Assembly: GCA_024400895.1 (NCBI GenBank)
Contig: JAKSMA010000016.1
Location: 1-18,971, forward strand
Direction of reading: 5' to 3'
DNA length: 18,971 nt
DNA from: Muribaculaceae bacterium
GTDB lineage: Bacteria > Bacteroidota > Bacteroidia > Bacteroidales > Muribaculaceae
Part shown: positions 1-7,081 of the stretch, piece by piece
Layout: each line of letters begins with the position of its first letter
Position numbering within the stretch: position 1 is the first letter of the stretch
Program-made: the position numbers and the translations under genes
Notes under the pieces: generated by a model
The model's input: the letters and a program-made list of their open reading frames with translations, nothing else
Told to the model about the DNA's origin: nothing
The model's database searches: none

Positions 1-203
1 GCGCACTTAGAGCCACCGCGCCCCCCCCCTCTTATGCGCCTCGGTGACGGTCGTGCCACCAGCCCTCACTGAATAATAAATCGGTGTTAATCGGGTTCAA
101 ATCGGATATACTCGGTGTCTCTCGTCCACCATCCACAACCCTATAACCTCACTGACACGTAGGCTTTACACTCCTCCACCCCAAATTTCGGGCCACCATG
201 ATG
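1..203. other. Non-coding edge region with a C9 tract
   Basis: No convincing gene is visible on either strand. The stretch carries a run of nine C (21-29) and a few loose repeats of the motif AATCGG/TCGGTGT between about 80 and 117. It may be the intergenic space beyond the terminator of the PspC gene. Nothing here matches an RNA gene that I recognise. Confidence 0.4.
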
Positions 204-236
204 AAAAAAAGCACTTCGCTGGGAGTTGCGAAGTGC
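204..236 (-). terminator. Intrinsic terminator of the PspC-domain gene
   Basis: A perfect 9-bp stem, GCACTTCGC (211-219) with GCGAAGTGC (228-236), closes an 8-nt loop. Read on the minus strand it is followed by seven T (204-210). It lies 61 bp beyond the stop codon of the minus-strand gene. The plus-strand side lacks a T run, so it should work only in the minus direction. Confidence 0.85.
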
Positions 237-297
237 CTTGCGCTATTAAACCTATTTAAACTTTAACTTTTTTTGGAAGCATCGTCCTGTAAACTCA

Positions 298-585
298 TCA
301 GTATTGTGGGGGCTGCTGGCCGTTGTATGGTGGCTGCTGGCCATTGCTATAGGGTTGCTGGTATGGGGTGTTGTAAGGGTTGTCAACTGGGCGGCTGGGG
401 ACCACAATCCACATAATTATATACCCGATGATGCCTGGGAAACCAGCAAAGAAGAGGGTGAGGAGAACATAAGCCAAACGAACGAGAGTTGGGTCGATAT
501 TAAAATATTCTGCTACGCCACCTAAAACGCCAGCGCACACTTTTTCTGTACTTGATTTGTAAAGTCTTTTACCTGTGTAAGTCAT
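298..585 (-). CDS. PspC domain-containing small membrane protein
   Basis: The 95-residue protein has the PspC fold: a basic N-terminal stretch, the motif CAGVLGGVAEYFNIDPTLVR (residues 17-36), then a hydrophobic membrane segment at about 38-63 ending in IVVPSRP. The last 30 residues are a Gln/Pro/Tyr/Asn-rich tail with an imperfect repeat of QQPPYNG, visible in the DNA as a short tandem repeat at about 309-356. PspC proteins in Bacteroidetes are small inner-membrane proteins linked to envelope stress, but no psp operon partner is present and the gene stands alone. The start gives a normal family length. The family call is firm; the function is inferred only from the family. Confidence 0.85.
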   Translation of the reverse strand: MTYTGKRLYKSSTEKVCAGVLGGVAEYFNIDPTLVRLAYVLLTLFFAGFPGIIGYIIMWIVVPSRPVDNPYNTPYQQPYSNGQQPPYNGQQPPQY

Positions 586-650
586 ATCTTTCTGAATTTA
601 ATTGTTGATGTAAATGTTGATTTCACAACCGTGGCTTTGCCGCCGGTTTT

Positions 651-679
651 CAAATATTAGACGCATGAACTGTGCCAAA
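651..679 (-). promoter_or_regulatory. Candidate promoter of the PspC gene
   Basis: Read on the minus strand, a near-consensus -7 box TAATATTTG (651-659, one base longer than TAnnTTTG) follows a -33 TTTG (676-679) at a spacing of 16 nt. It would give a 5' leader of about 60 nt, which contains a small GC-rich hairpin (about 629-646). The match is imperfect. Confidence 0.4.
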
Positions 680-760
680 AGTTTCACGAATACGGGGAAA
701 AAAATCACTTTTTTAGAAACCTCCCATAAAAAGTGAGAAAAAATACGCTTTACAAATATT

Positions 761-792
761 CATAAATACGCACAAAAACGCATAAATACACA
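761..792. repeat. 20-bp-spaced direct repeat upstream of korA
   Basis: CATAAATACGCA (761-772) and CATAAATACACA (781-792) match at 11 of 12 positions and start exactly 20 bp apart, close to two helical turns. They sit about 50-80 bp upstream of the -33 region of the korA promoter. The spacing suits a dimeric regulator binding one face of the DNA; this role is inferred. Confidence 0.45.
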
Positions 793-842
793 GATATTTT
801 GGTTTGTAAACACTTTTTAAAAAAACTAATAGCGCTAAATTT

Positions 843-871
843 TTTTATTGCGCACGAATGCACTAACTTTG
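843..871 (+). promoter_or_regulatory. Promoter of the korAB operon
   Basis: A full -7 box TAACTTTG (864-871), extended to TTTGCA, follows a T-rich -33 region at about 843-850. Transcription would start near 877, just before a strong ribosome binding site at 883-889, leaving an RNA leader of about 255 nt before korA. Confidence 0.7.
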
Positions 872-894
872 CACCATATTTAAAGGAGGCATTT

Positions 895-924
895 ATGCCG
901 CCCGAAAATATTAGCGTTTGGTGA
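895..924 (+). CDS. Possible leader peptide (9 aa) ahead of korA
   Basis: A 10-codon frame (MPPENISVW, then TGA) begins 5 nt after AAAGGAGG (882-889), the strongest Shine-Dalgarno sequence in the window and unusual for a phylum that mostly lacks them. It lies just downstream of the predicted transcription start. A second tiny frame (MPSMPRV, 1025-1048) lies later in the same leader. The placement suggests translation-coupled control of korA, but no run of regulatory codons or clear attenuator is visible, so the role is conjectural. It could equally be a remnant start of a lost gene. Confidence 0.35.
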   Translation: MPPENISVW

Positions 925-1131
925 CTATAGACACCGCCCGCCACCCCCGACCTCTTCGTGCCGGTGCTGACGCCCACTGTGCCTATCCTCTAAAAACAGA
1001 ACAATTTAATTACAAATATACATTATGCCCTCTATGCCCAGGGTGTAAGGGAACTGCGAGTGCGACCGTGCCTCGCCATGATTCCCGCACAATGGGCTCG
1101 GGCCAAAAACAACGACAAACAAACAACAGCA

Positions 1132-2979
1132 ATGTTAGACAAGACCAACATTCTCTTCCGTCAAAGCATCGTAGTACGCTTCTCGGGAGACTCTGGCGAC
1201 GGTATGCAGCTTGCGGGCAACATTTTCAGTAATGTGTCGGCAGAGCGTGGCGACCAAATCTCCACTTTCCCCGACTATCCAGCAGAAGTGCGTGCACCTC
1301 AAGGTTCACTCAACGGTGTTTCGGGTTTCCAAGTACACGTGGGCCTCGGTGTTCACACCCCTGGTGATGAATGCGACGTGCTGGTATCAATGAACCCAGC
1401 GGCTCTGAAGCAAAATGCAAAATTCCTCAAACCTAATGGCGTGGCTATCGTCGACATCGACTCTTTCAAGAAGAGCGACCTCGAAAAAGCCCTCTTCACT
1501 ACCGACGATCCTTACACCGAAATCGGCTTGAAGGCTCAAGTGGTGGAAGTGCCTATGACTTCAATGGTGAAGGCTGCCCTTGCCGACAGCGGTATGGACT
1601 TCAAGAGCCAAATGAAGTGTCGCAACATGTTTGCCCTCGGTTTGGTATGTTGGTTGTTCAACACTCCTATCGACGGAGCGCTTCGCTTCCTCAAGAACAA
1701 ATTCGCCAAGAAGCCTGCCGTATACGAAGCAAATGCTAAAGTGGTGCGCGGCGGTTTTGACTATGGTCACAACATCCACGCAACGGTTTCTACGTACCGC
1801 ATCGAAACTGAAGATATGCGTCCAGGCATTTACACCGACGTAAATGGTAACAAGGCCACTGCTTGGGGTCTGATTATGGCAAGCGAAAAGAGCGGACGCC
1901 CATTGTTCCTCGGCAGCTACCCTATCACTCCAGCAACCGACATTCTCCACGAATTGGCAAAGCGTCGCGACCTCGGCGTGAAGGCCATCCAGATGGAAGA
2001 TGAAATTGCAGGCGTTTGCTCTGCTATCGGTGCAAGTTTCGCCGGCAATCTCGCAGTCACCAGCACCTCTGGTCCTGGTTTGGCACTGAAGAGCGAAGCC
2101 ATCGGTCTGGCTGTGATGGCAGAATTGCCACTCGTGGTTATCGACGTAATGCGTGGCGGTCCATCTACCGGTCTGCCTACCAAGACTGAGCAAACCGACC
2201 TCAACCAAGCGCTCTACGGACGTAGCGGTGAATGTCCACTCGTTGTGGTCAGCGCGCTCTCACCAACCGACTGCTTCAAGATGGCATTTGAGGCTTCTCG
2301 CATCGCCCTCGAACACATGACTCCTGTTATCTTGCTCACCGATGCATTTATCGCCAACGGCTCAAGTGCATGGCGTGTGCCAGAAAACGATGAATATCCA
2401 GAAATCAAGCCTAACTTCGTGACTGAAGAAATGAAGGAAACTTGGAAGCCATATATGCGCAACGAAGAACTCGTTCGCTACTGGGCTATCCCTGGCACCC
2501 CTGGTTTCGAGCACCGCGTAGGTGGTCTGGAAAAAGACTACGAAACTGGCGTTTTGAGCAACAACCCTGAAAACCATGCCCGCATGGTGGCAGCTCGCGC
2601 TCAAAAGGTGGCAAATGTGGCCAACCACATCCCTGCACTTGAAGTGAAGAGCGAAGGCGAAGGTGCCGACACCATCATCGTTGGATGGGGTGGTACTTAC
2701 GGACACATCTACACCGCCTTTGAAGAACTCAACAAGGCTGGCAAGAAGGTGGATTTCGCACAGTTCCGCTACATCAACCCACTGCCCAAGAACACCGCAG
2801 AAGTGCTTGGCAAATACAAGACCGTAATCGTTGCCGAACTCAACGACGGACAATTCGCCAACTATCTGCAAGGACTCAACCCAAATCTTAACATCAAGCG
2901 CATCAACAAGGTGGAAGGCCAACCATTCCTCGTGCACGAAATCGTTGACGGCGTGAACAAAATTATGGAGGGCAAATAA
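1132..2979 (+). CDS. korA: 2-oxoglutarate:ferredoxin oxidoreductase, fused gamma-alpha subunit
   Basis: With KorB it catalyses CoA-dependent oxidative decarboxylation of a 2-oxoacid to the acyl-CoA, reducing ferredoxin, or the reverse carboxylation. I chose ATG 1132 (615 aa, starting MLDKTNILFRQ) because the 24 residues added by the in-frame ATG at 1060 look non-coding. Residues about 10-195 are the gamma domain (RFSGDSGDGMQLAGN at 16-30, FPDYPAEVRAPQG at 46-58). The pyrimidine-binding alpha domain follows (GSYPITPATDI at 261-271, MEDEIAG at 288-294, TSTSGPGLALKSE at 310-322, RGGPSTGLPTKTEQTDL at 341-357). This gamma-alpha fusion is the usual KorA form. No separate ferredoxin-like delta subunit is encoded nearby. 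2-oxoglutarate is inferred from overall resemblance to Bacteroidetes KorA; another 2-oxoacid is possible. Confidence 0.92.
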   Translation: MLDKTNILFRQSIVVRFSGDSGDGMQLAGNIFSNVSAERGDQISTFPDYPAEVRAPQGSLNGVSGFQVHVGLGVHTPGDECDVLVSMNPAALKQNAKFLKPNGVAIVDIDSFKKSDLEKALFTTDDPYTEIGLKAQVVEVPMTSMVKAALADSGMDFKSQMKCRNMFALGLVCWLFNTPIDGALRFLKNKFAKKPAVYEANAKVVRGGFDYGHNIHATVSTYRIETEDMRPGIYTDVNGNKATAWGLIMASEKSGRPLFLGSYPITPATDILHELAKRRDLGVKAIQMEDEIAGVCSAIGASFAGNLAVTSTSGPGLALKSEAIGLAVMAELPLVVIDVMRGGPSTGLPTKTEQTDLNQALYGRSGECPLVVVSALSPTDCFKMAFEASRIALEHMTPVILLTDAFIANGSSAWRVPENDEYPEIKPNFVTEEMKETWKPYMRNEELVRYWAIPGTPGFEHRVGGLEKDYETGVLSNNPENHARMVAARAQKVANVANHIPALEVKSEGEGADTIIVGWGGTYGHIYTAFEELNKAGKKVDFAQFRYINPLPKNTAEVLGKYKTVIVAELNDGQFANYLQGLNPNLNIKRINKVEGQPFLVHEIVDGVNKIMEGK

Positions 2980-2981
2980 TC

Positions 2982-4007
2982 ATGGAAGAGAACAATATCA
3001 AACAAGAATATCAGGCTAAGGACTACAAGAACCAGCAACCAGTGCGCTGGTGTCCGGGCTGTGGCGACCACGCTGTGCTCAATGTGCTCCACAAAGCAAT
3101 GGCAGAACTCGGTGTGCCACCTCATCAAACTGCGGTGATTTCCGGTATCGGATGCTCAAGCCGCCTACCTTATTACATGAACACCTACGGCTTCCACACA
3201 ATTCATGGCCGTGGCGGTGCTGTTGCAACCGGTTTTAAAGTTGCCAACCCCGACATGATGGTTTGGCAAGTGTGTGGCGATGGCGACGGTCTCGCTATTG
3301 GCGGTAACCACTTCATCCACGAAGTGCGCCGCAATGTGGACTTGAACCTCCTCTTACTCAACAACAAAATCTACGGTCTGACAAAGGGACAATACTCCCC
3401 TACCAGCGACCGTGGTTTCGTGTCGAAGTCATCACCTTACGGCACCACCGAAGACCCATTCGTGCCTGCAGAACTCGCATTCGGCGCTCGTGGCACATTC
3501 TTCGCTCGCAGCATCGACGTAGAACTCAAGATTTCTCAAGAAGTGATGCTCGCTGCCGCTAAGCACAAAGGTCTTTCAATCGTGGAATTGCTGCAAAACT
3601 GTATGATTTTCAACAACGGCATCCACAACTACATCACCGACCGCGCAACACGCGCCGACCGCACTATCCACCTCGTGCATGGCGAAAAGATGGTGTTCGG
3701 TGCTGAAATGAACAAGGGTCTGGTGCAAGACGGCTTCGGACTGAAGGCTGTAACCATCGGTGAAGACGGCTACACAATGGACGATGTGCTCGTGCACGAC
3801 GCTCACTGCGAAAGCAACTTCCTCCACCAGCAACTCGCCATGATGGACGGCCACGAATTGCCATTGGCAATCGGCGTAATCCGCGACGTAGAAGCACCTA
3901 ACTACGACACTGCCGTAGCCGAACAAGTGGAAGAAGTGAAAGCAAAGAAAGGCTTCACCTGCTTGCGCGACATGATCGTAGCAGGCGACACCTGGGAAGT
4001 AAAATAA
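2982..4007 (+). CDS. korB: 2-oxoglutarate:ferredoxin oxidoreductase, beta subunit
   Basis: This 341-aa subunit carries the thiamine diphosphate and iron-sulfur site. WCPGCGDH (23-30) gives Cys24 and Cys27; with Cys58 (GIGCSSR) and Cys207 (LQNCMIF) these are the four positions expected for the single [4Fe-4S] cluster of the family. The TPP/Mg motif is GDGDGLAIGGNH (99-110) followed by NNKIYGLTKGQ (127-137). The gene starts 2 nt after the korA stop, so the two are co-transcribed and probably translationally coupled, and a strong terminator follows. Length and all key residues are normal. It should form the cytoplasmic KorAB complex supplying reduced ferredoxin or making 2-oxoglutarate in an anaerobe's incomplete TCA cycle. 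Confidence 0.94.
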   Translation: MEENNIKQEYQAKDYKNQQPVRWCPGCGDHAVLNVLHKAMAELGVPPHQTAVISGIGCSSRLPYYMNTYGFHTIHGRGGAVATGFKVANPDMMVWQVCGDGDGLAIGGNHFIHEVRRNVDLNLLLLNNKIYGLTKGQYSPTSDRGFVSKSSPYGTTEDPFVPAELAFGARGTFFARSIDVELKISQEVMLAAAKHKGLSIVELLQNCMIFNNGIHNYITDRATRADRTIHLVHGEKMVFGAEMNKGLVQDGFGLKAVTIGEDGYTMDDVLVHDAHCESNFLHQQLAMMDGHELPLAIGVIRDVEAPNYDTAVAEQVEEVKAKKGFTCLRDMIVAGDTWEVK

Positions 4008-4036
4008 GCAACATTGCTAATTCATACACCATCATT

Positions 4037-4070
4037 AACGAGCCGGAAATTTCGGCTCGTTATTTTTTTT
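4037..4070 (+). terminator. Intrinsic terminator of korAB
   Basis: A perfect 9-bp stem, AACGAGCCG (4037-4045) with CGGCTCGTT (4053-4061), closes a 7-nt loop and is followed by A and eight T (4063-4070). It lies 29 bp after the korB stop codon. Confidence 0.92.
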
Positions 4071-4135
4071 GATTCATCCCATTATTAAATAAATCTTTGA
4101 GCAACTGCTCCATATGCGAAAAAGAAAGCACATCC

Positions 4136-4170
4136 TGGCATATTGATAATCTAAAATCTTATCAATGCCA
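4136..4170. repeat. Inverted repeat upstream of the AbiE promoter
   Basis: TGGCA-TA-TTGATAA (4136-4149) faces TTATCAA-TGCCA (4159-4170), giving 12 pairs with a 2-nt bulge and a 9-nt loop. Parts recur directly downstream at 4181-4210 (CCTGG, AAATC, TATCAATAAC in the same order), as if the site were partly duplicated. There is no T run, so it is a poor terminator; a distal regulatory site or the edge of the cassette is more likely. Confidence 0.5.
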
Positions 4171-4212
4171 TAACGTACTTCCTGGGATAAAATCGCCACA
4201 TATCAATAACTT

Positions 4213-4243
4213 TTTTGGCAAATATTTGTGATTTTTGCCAAAA
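4213..4243. promoter_or_regulatory. Likely AbiEi operator (inverted repeat in the promoter)
   Basis: TTTTGGCAAA (4213-4222) and TTTGCCAAAA (4234-4243) form a perfect 10-bp inverted repeat whose half-sites start 21 bp apart, two helical turns. The repeat overlaps the -33 element (4225-4228) and abuts the -7 box (4250-4257), so bound protein would block RNA polymerase. Characterised AbiEi antitoxins bind inverted repeats in their own promoters through a winged-helix domain, so the antitoxin encoded just downstream is the natural binder. Binding is inferred; the repeat is seen directly. Confidence 0.65.
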
Positions 4244-4257
4244 GTGTTATAATTTTG
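4225..4257 (+). promoter_or_regulatory. Promoter of the abiE operon
   Basis: The -7 box is TAATTTTG (4250-4257), extended to TTTGCA; TTTG at 4225-4228 lies 21 nt upstream. Transcription would begin near 4262-4264, about 15 nt before the ATG at 4279. This decides the start codon: a GTG at 4228 lies upstream of the transcript. Confidence 0.7.
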
Positions 4258-4278
4258 CATTGGTTAAGATGGATCACT

Positions 4279-5007
4279 ATGACTTTTAGTTCTGAAATAA
4301 TAAAATTTGCAACTTCCAAGAATAAGCCTTTCACGAGAAAGGAGCTTCAGGAGTTCTTAATGGCAAGTAGAAAGGACATTTCTACAGGAACACTTCATGT
4401 TTTATTGAACAGACTTTTGGAGAACGGCAAGTTAGCTAAGATTGGACGCGGTTTGTTCTCTTTATCAAGCAACACCAAACCGCAGTTCGTCTATATACCA
4501 AGCGAAGCTGAAAGCACAATGGCTGCGGCATTAAAACGGAAGTTCCCATTCGTAAAATGCTGTGTTTGGAAAGCAAACGCTATCACCCCATTCATGCATC
4601 ATGTTCCTTCAATGTCGTTTATGTTGGTCGATGTAGAACGCATTGCGATGGAGCCGGTATTTCAATTCCTACAAAGCCAATACCCAAAAAGCATGATACT
4701 ACTCAATCCATCCCACAGTGATTGTGATCGCTACTTGAATATGGACAATATTATTGTGGTTCGACCATTAATTGTGGAGACGCCATTGTCATCACACCAA
4801 GGGACAAACACCCCAAGTATAGAGAAAATCCTGGTTGACATTGTTGCCGATAAAGAGTTTGATTATGCAGGCGGAGCAGAGTTGTTCCACATCTATACAA
4901 ATGCATTTGAGACGGTTGATGTCAACCAAAAGAAGCTACTACGCTACGCCTCACGCCGAAACAGGAAAAAAAGAATAGAACAAATACTGAAATCAAGCAA
5001 TCTATGA
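4279..5007 (+). CDS. AbiEi-type antitoxin (DUF6577-like), winged-helix regulator
   Basis: This 242-aa protein fits the antitoxin/repressor half of an AbiE type IV toxin-antitoxin module. Residues about 1-62 read as a winged-helix DNA-binding domain (PFTRKELQEFL, then STGTLHVLLNRLLENGKLAK, then a short beta-wing IGRGLFSL). The rest resembles the C-terminal domain of the Bacteroidetes DUF6577/AbiEi group. Its stop overlaps the toxin start by 4 nt (ATGA), so the two are translationally coupled with the antitoxin first, as in known AbiE pairs. ATG 4279 is chosen because the predicted transcript starts after the alternative GTG at 4228. It probably represses its own promoter via the inverted repeat at 4213-4243. 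The family is judged from domain order and partner, not from a database match. Confidence 0.75.
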   Translation: MTFSSEIIKFATSKNKPFTRKELQEFLMASRKDISTGTLHVLLNRLLENGKLAKIGRGLFSLSSNTKPQFVYIPSEAESTMAAALKRKFPFVKCCVWKANAITPFMHHVPSMSFMLVDVERIAMEPVFQFLQSQYPKSMILLNPSHSDCDRYLNMDNIIVVRPLIVETPLSSHQGTNTPSIEKILVDIVADKEFDYAGGAELFHIYTNAFETVDVNQKKLLRYASRRNRKKRIEQILKSSNL

Positions 5008-6071
5008 TACATCCCGATAGCCGAACACTTCCATGGATTTTAGAAGTGGCAGAAAAGTATAAATTCAAAGAGCTACAACTGATTGAAAAAACAATCAGAG
5101 CATTCTCCCTACTTGAAGCATTGGCGCGCAGCGGTTGCCCATTCGTGTTCAAAGGTGGCACATCTCTCATGCTTCACCTAAATAGCTCTAAACGCCTTTC
5201 CATCGACATTGACATCATCTGCCCTCCCGGTACTGATATTGAAAAGTATCTTGATAAGTATGCCCACGAATATGGTTTTGGGAACATACAACTTGTGGAG
5301 CGGGTGCAAAGGACAGACGTTCCGAAGAAGCATGCAAAATTCTACTATCAAGTGTCGTTCTTCGCCGGACGCAACGAAGAGAAGATTTTACTGGATGTGC
5401 TATTCGAAGAAATCCATTACACTAAAGTCGTTATGCTCCCCATCACAAGTCCGCTTCTAAAGACATATGGAGAGCACGTAATGGTACATCTTCCAAGTTA
5501 CCAAGATTTGTTGGGCGACAAACTAACAGCATTTGCGCCACACACAACTGGCATTCCATTCTTCAAAGGTGAGAGAAACTGCTGCATGGAAATAAACAAG
5601 CAACTCTTTGACATAGCCTCTTTGTTTGATTTAACCCACGATTTGGAAATCACAACCAAAACATTCAAGCAGTTTGCCTTAATAGAACTTGCTTATAGAC
5701 ATTTGCCAACCGACAACATTCAACAAGTGCTTGACGACATCTTCAGCACCTCATTGTCAATGACCATGCCGGGTATTGGCGACAACGAGGAATATAAGTT
5801 TTTGATAGATGGAATGAAACGTGTAAAGGGGTTCATTCATAGCGAGAAATACAATCTCGAAAGCGCCATCGTCAATGCTTCAAAGGCTGCATACCTGAGC
5901 AAGATAATTGAGAAAAGAAGAACAGAAGTCAATCATTTCAACCCCGACAACGCATCTGATTTATTGGGAACACAAATCACTGCTCCACTTCCCTCAAAAC
6001 TTAATAGATTAAAAAAGACAAATATTGAAGCATTCTATTATTGGTCGGAAGTACAAAAGCTGATGCAGTAA
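5004..6071 (+). CDS. AbiEii/AbiGii-family nucleotidyltransferase toxin
   Basis: The 355-aa protein has the hallmarks of the DUF1814/AbiEii nucleotidyltransferases: FKGGTSL (49-55, the GG[S/T] motif), SIDIDI (66-71, with Asp68 and Asp70 as metal ligands), a likely third acidic residue at Asp131 (KILLDVLF), and GDKLTAFAPHTTGIPF (171-186) with the conserved Lys173. AbiEii toxins transfer nucleotides and block growth, giving phage abortive infection and plasmid stabilisation; some relatives modify tRNA. The length is within the family range and no motif is missing, so the toxin looks intact. Base composition is visibly more AT-rich than the flanking kor and trmD regions, suggesting later acquisition. 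The target and the phages affected cannot be told from sequence. Confidence 0.88.
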   Translation: MIHPDSRTLPWILEVAEKYKFKELQLIEKTIRAFSLLEALARSGCPFVFKGGTSLMLHLNSSKRLSIDIDIICPPGTDIEKYLDKYAHEYGFGNIQLVERVQRTDVPKKHAKFYYQVSFFAGRNEEKILLDVLFEEIHYTKVVMLPITSPLLKTYGEHVMVHLPSYQDLLGDKLTAFAPHTTGIPFFKGERNCCMEINKQLFDIASLFDLTHDLEITTKTFKQFALIELAYRHLPTDNIQQVLDDIFSTSLSMTMPGIGDNEEYKFLIDGMKRVKGFIHSEKYNLESAIVNASKAAYLSKIIEKRRTEVNHFNPDNASDLLGTQITAPLPSKLNRLKKTNIEAFYYWSEVQKLMQ

Positions 6072-6145
6072 AAACACCTTTCTCTCGGTTGGCTTTCCTA
6101 TGCAACAAAACACATTGAGTCACATTCACGGCAAACATATATAGC

Positions 6146-6175
6146 AGAAGCGGCCTCGGTGGTGAGGTCGCTTCT
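6146..6175. terminator. Hairpin between convergent abiE and lipoprotein genes
   Basis: A 12-bp stem with one G-T pair (6146-6157 with 6164-6175) and a 6-nt loop lies between two convergent genes. Neither side has a clear T run, so it may be a bidirectional, weak or Rho-assisted terminator. Confidence 0.5.
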
Positions 6176-6219
6176 CTATGTAAATAGGGTTATGGATTTT
6201 TTGTTATCGCTCCCCGTTG

Positions 6220-6618
6220 TTATTTGAGGTCGGATTGCTCAACCACGAAGAAGTAGCCATCGTAGTCGCCTTTCTTGCCATAGGCGAAGCTCTTTCCGTT
6301 ATGGTAATCCTTGTTCACTGTCTTTTTACCATTCGCTGTTTTGAACACCACCTTTTCCTTCCTTTCATCGAAAGGGTCGGAAGGAATGCCGTTGATAGGC
6401 ACAAAGAAAGGCATTTCCACTACCTGTCCTTTTGGGAATACAGTGTTGAAATCAGTGTGCACATCCGAATACTTTTGGCCATCTGCCAAATAGAGTACCA
6501 GCGTGTCGGAAGTGTTGTTTTCAATATACACACGTCGACGGTCAGCATCGTCGGAGCAAGAAGCCACAATAAAGCAGCCCGTCACCATCAGCAATGCCCA
6601 AAATAATAATTTCTTCAT
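6220..6618 (-). CDS. Small surface-type lipoprotein of unknown function
   Basis: The 132-aa protein starts with a lipoprotein signal peptide: MKK, a hydrophobic core, and the lipobox VASC with Cys21 as the lipidation site. SDDAD follows the cysteine; acidic residues there act as a surface-export signal in Bacteroidetes, so an outer-leaflet location is plausible. The mature part of about 110 residues looks like a small beta-rich domain (YIENNTSDTLVLYLADG, VVFKTANGKKTVNKDY). I recognise no family. It has its own promoter and faces the TfoX-domain gene divergently. Real gene: confident; function: unknown. Confidence 0.8.
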   Translation of the reverse strand: MKKLLFWALLMVTGCFIVASCSDDADRRRVYIENNTSDTLVLYLADGQKYSDVHTDFNTVFPKGQVVEMPFFVPINGIPSDPFDERKEKVVFKTANGKKTVNKDYHNGKSFAYGKKGDYDGYFFVVEQSDLK

Positions 6619-6663
6619 ATCTTAAGTAGTTTTTACGAGTTAACACATTTGGTTATTGATATG

Positions 6664-6671
6664 CAAAAGTA
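6664..6671 (-). promoter_or_regulatory. -7 promoter element of the lipoprotein gene
   Basis: On the minus strand this reads TACTTTTG, extended to TTTGCA, a full TAnnTTTG match about 45 nt upstream of the lipoprotein ATG. No good -33 TTTG is seen at the usual distance. Confidence 0.55.
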
Positions 6672-6710
6672 AGAAAAAAAATATGTATCATCGGCTATTG
6701 AGCAGCATTT

Positions 6711-6742
6711 TTTGCACAAATCCCGATTTCGCACTACCTTTG
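6711..6742 (+). promoter_or_regulatory. Promoter of the TfoX-domain gene
   Basis: TTTG (6711-6714), a 20-nt spacer and TACCTTTG (6735-6742) match the Bacteroidetes consensus completely. Transcription would begin about 20 nt before the ATG at 6767. Confidence 0.8.
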
Positions 6743-6766
6743 CAGTAAGAAAAAAAATATTGACAA

Positions 6767-7081
6767 ATGGCTTGCTCTACAGAATTCATAGAATTTGTGT
6801 GCGCCCAGCTCGACGGCGTGGGCATTATTCGCACCAAAAAGATGTTTGGGGAATGGATGATTTACATCGACGAGAAGCCGATTGTGTTGGCGTGCGACAA
6901 CCTATGCTTTGTGAAGATGCTTCCCGAAATCTCCGATTTGATGGCCGACGCCTCCACAGGTGCGCCCTACCCTGGCGCCAAGGAGCATTACATCCTCGAC
7001 ATTGAGCATCGCAGCACTGCCCAGAAGGTGGTGCGCGCACTACTCCCCCTCATCCCCTACCCCAAAAAGAAAAAGAAATGA
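6767..7081 (+). CDS. TfoX N-terminal domain (TfoX/Sxy-like) protein
   Basis: This 104-aa protein consists of only the TfoX N-terminal domain: KKMFGEWMIYIDEKPIVLACDN (24-45), CFVKMLPE (47-54) and the signature GAPYPGAKEHYILD (65-78), ending in a lysine-rich tail. Full-length TfoX/Sxy competence regulators have a second C-terminal domain, absent here; single-domain versions are common in Bacteroidetes and their role is unknown, so competence should not be inferred. The stop codon overlaps the ATG of a truncated VOC-like reading frame (ATGA), suggesting a former two-gene operon. Confidence 0.87.
   Translation: MACSTEFIEFVCAQLDGVGIIRTKKMFGEWMIYIDEKPIVLACDNLCFVKMLPEISDLMADASTGAPYPGAKEHYILDIEHRSTAQKVVRALLPLIPYPKKKKK

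Noticed and set aside
1060..1131. Upstream in-frame extension of korA by 24 residues (MRPCLAMIPAQW...)
   Set aside because: KorA homologues begin close to the RFSGDSGDGMQ motif, and the extension has no resemblance to any family N-terminus. ATG 1132 gives the normal length.
1561..2208. Long minus-strand frame inside korA
   Set aside because: Antisense shadow of a well-conserved coding sequence with no domain and no minus-strand promoter.
4228..4278. GTG start extending AbiEi by 17 residues
   Set aside because: It would lie inside the -33/-7 promoter and upstream of the predicted transcription start; ATG 4279 fits the transcript and the winged-helix start.
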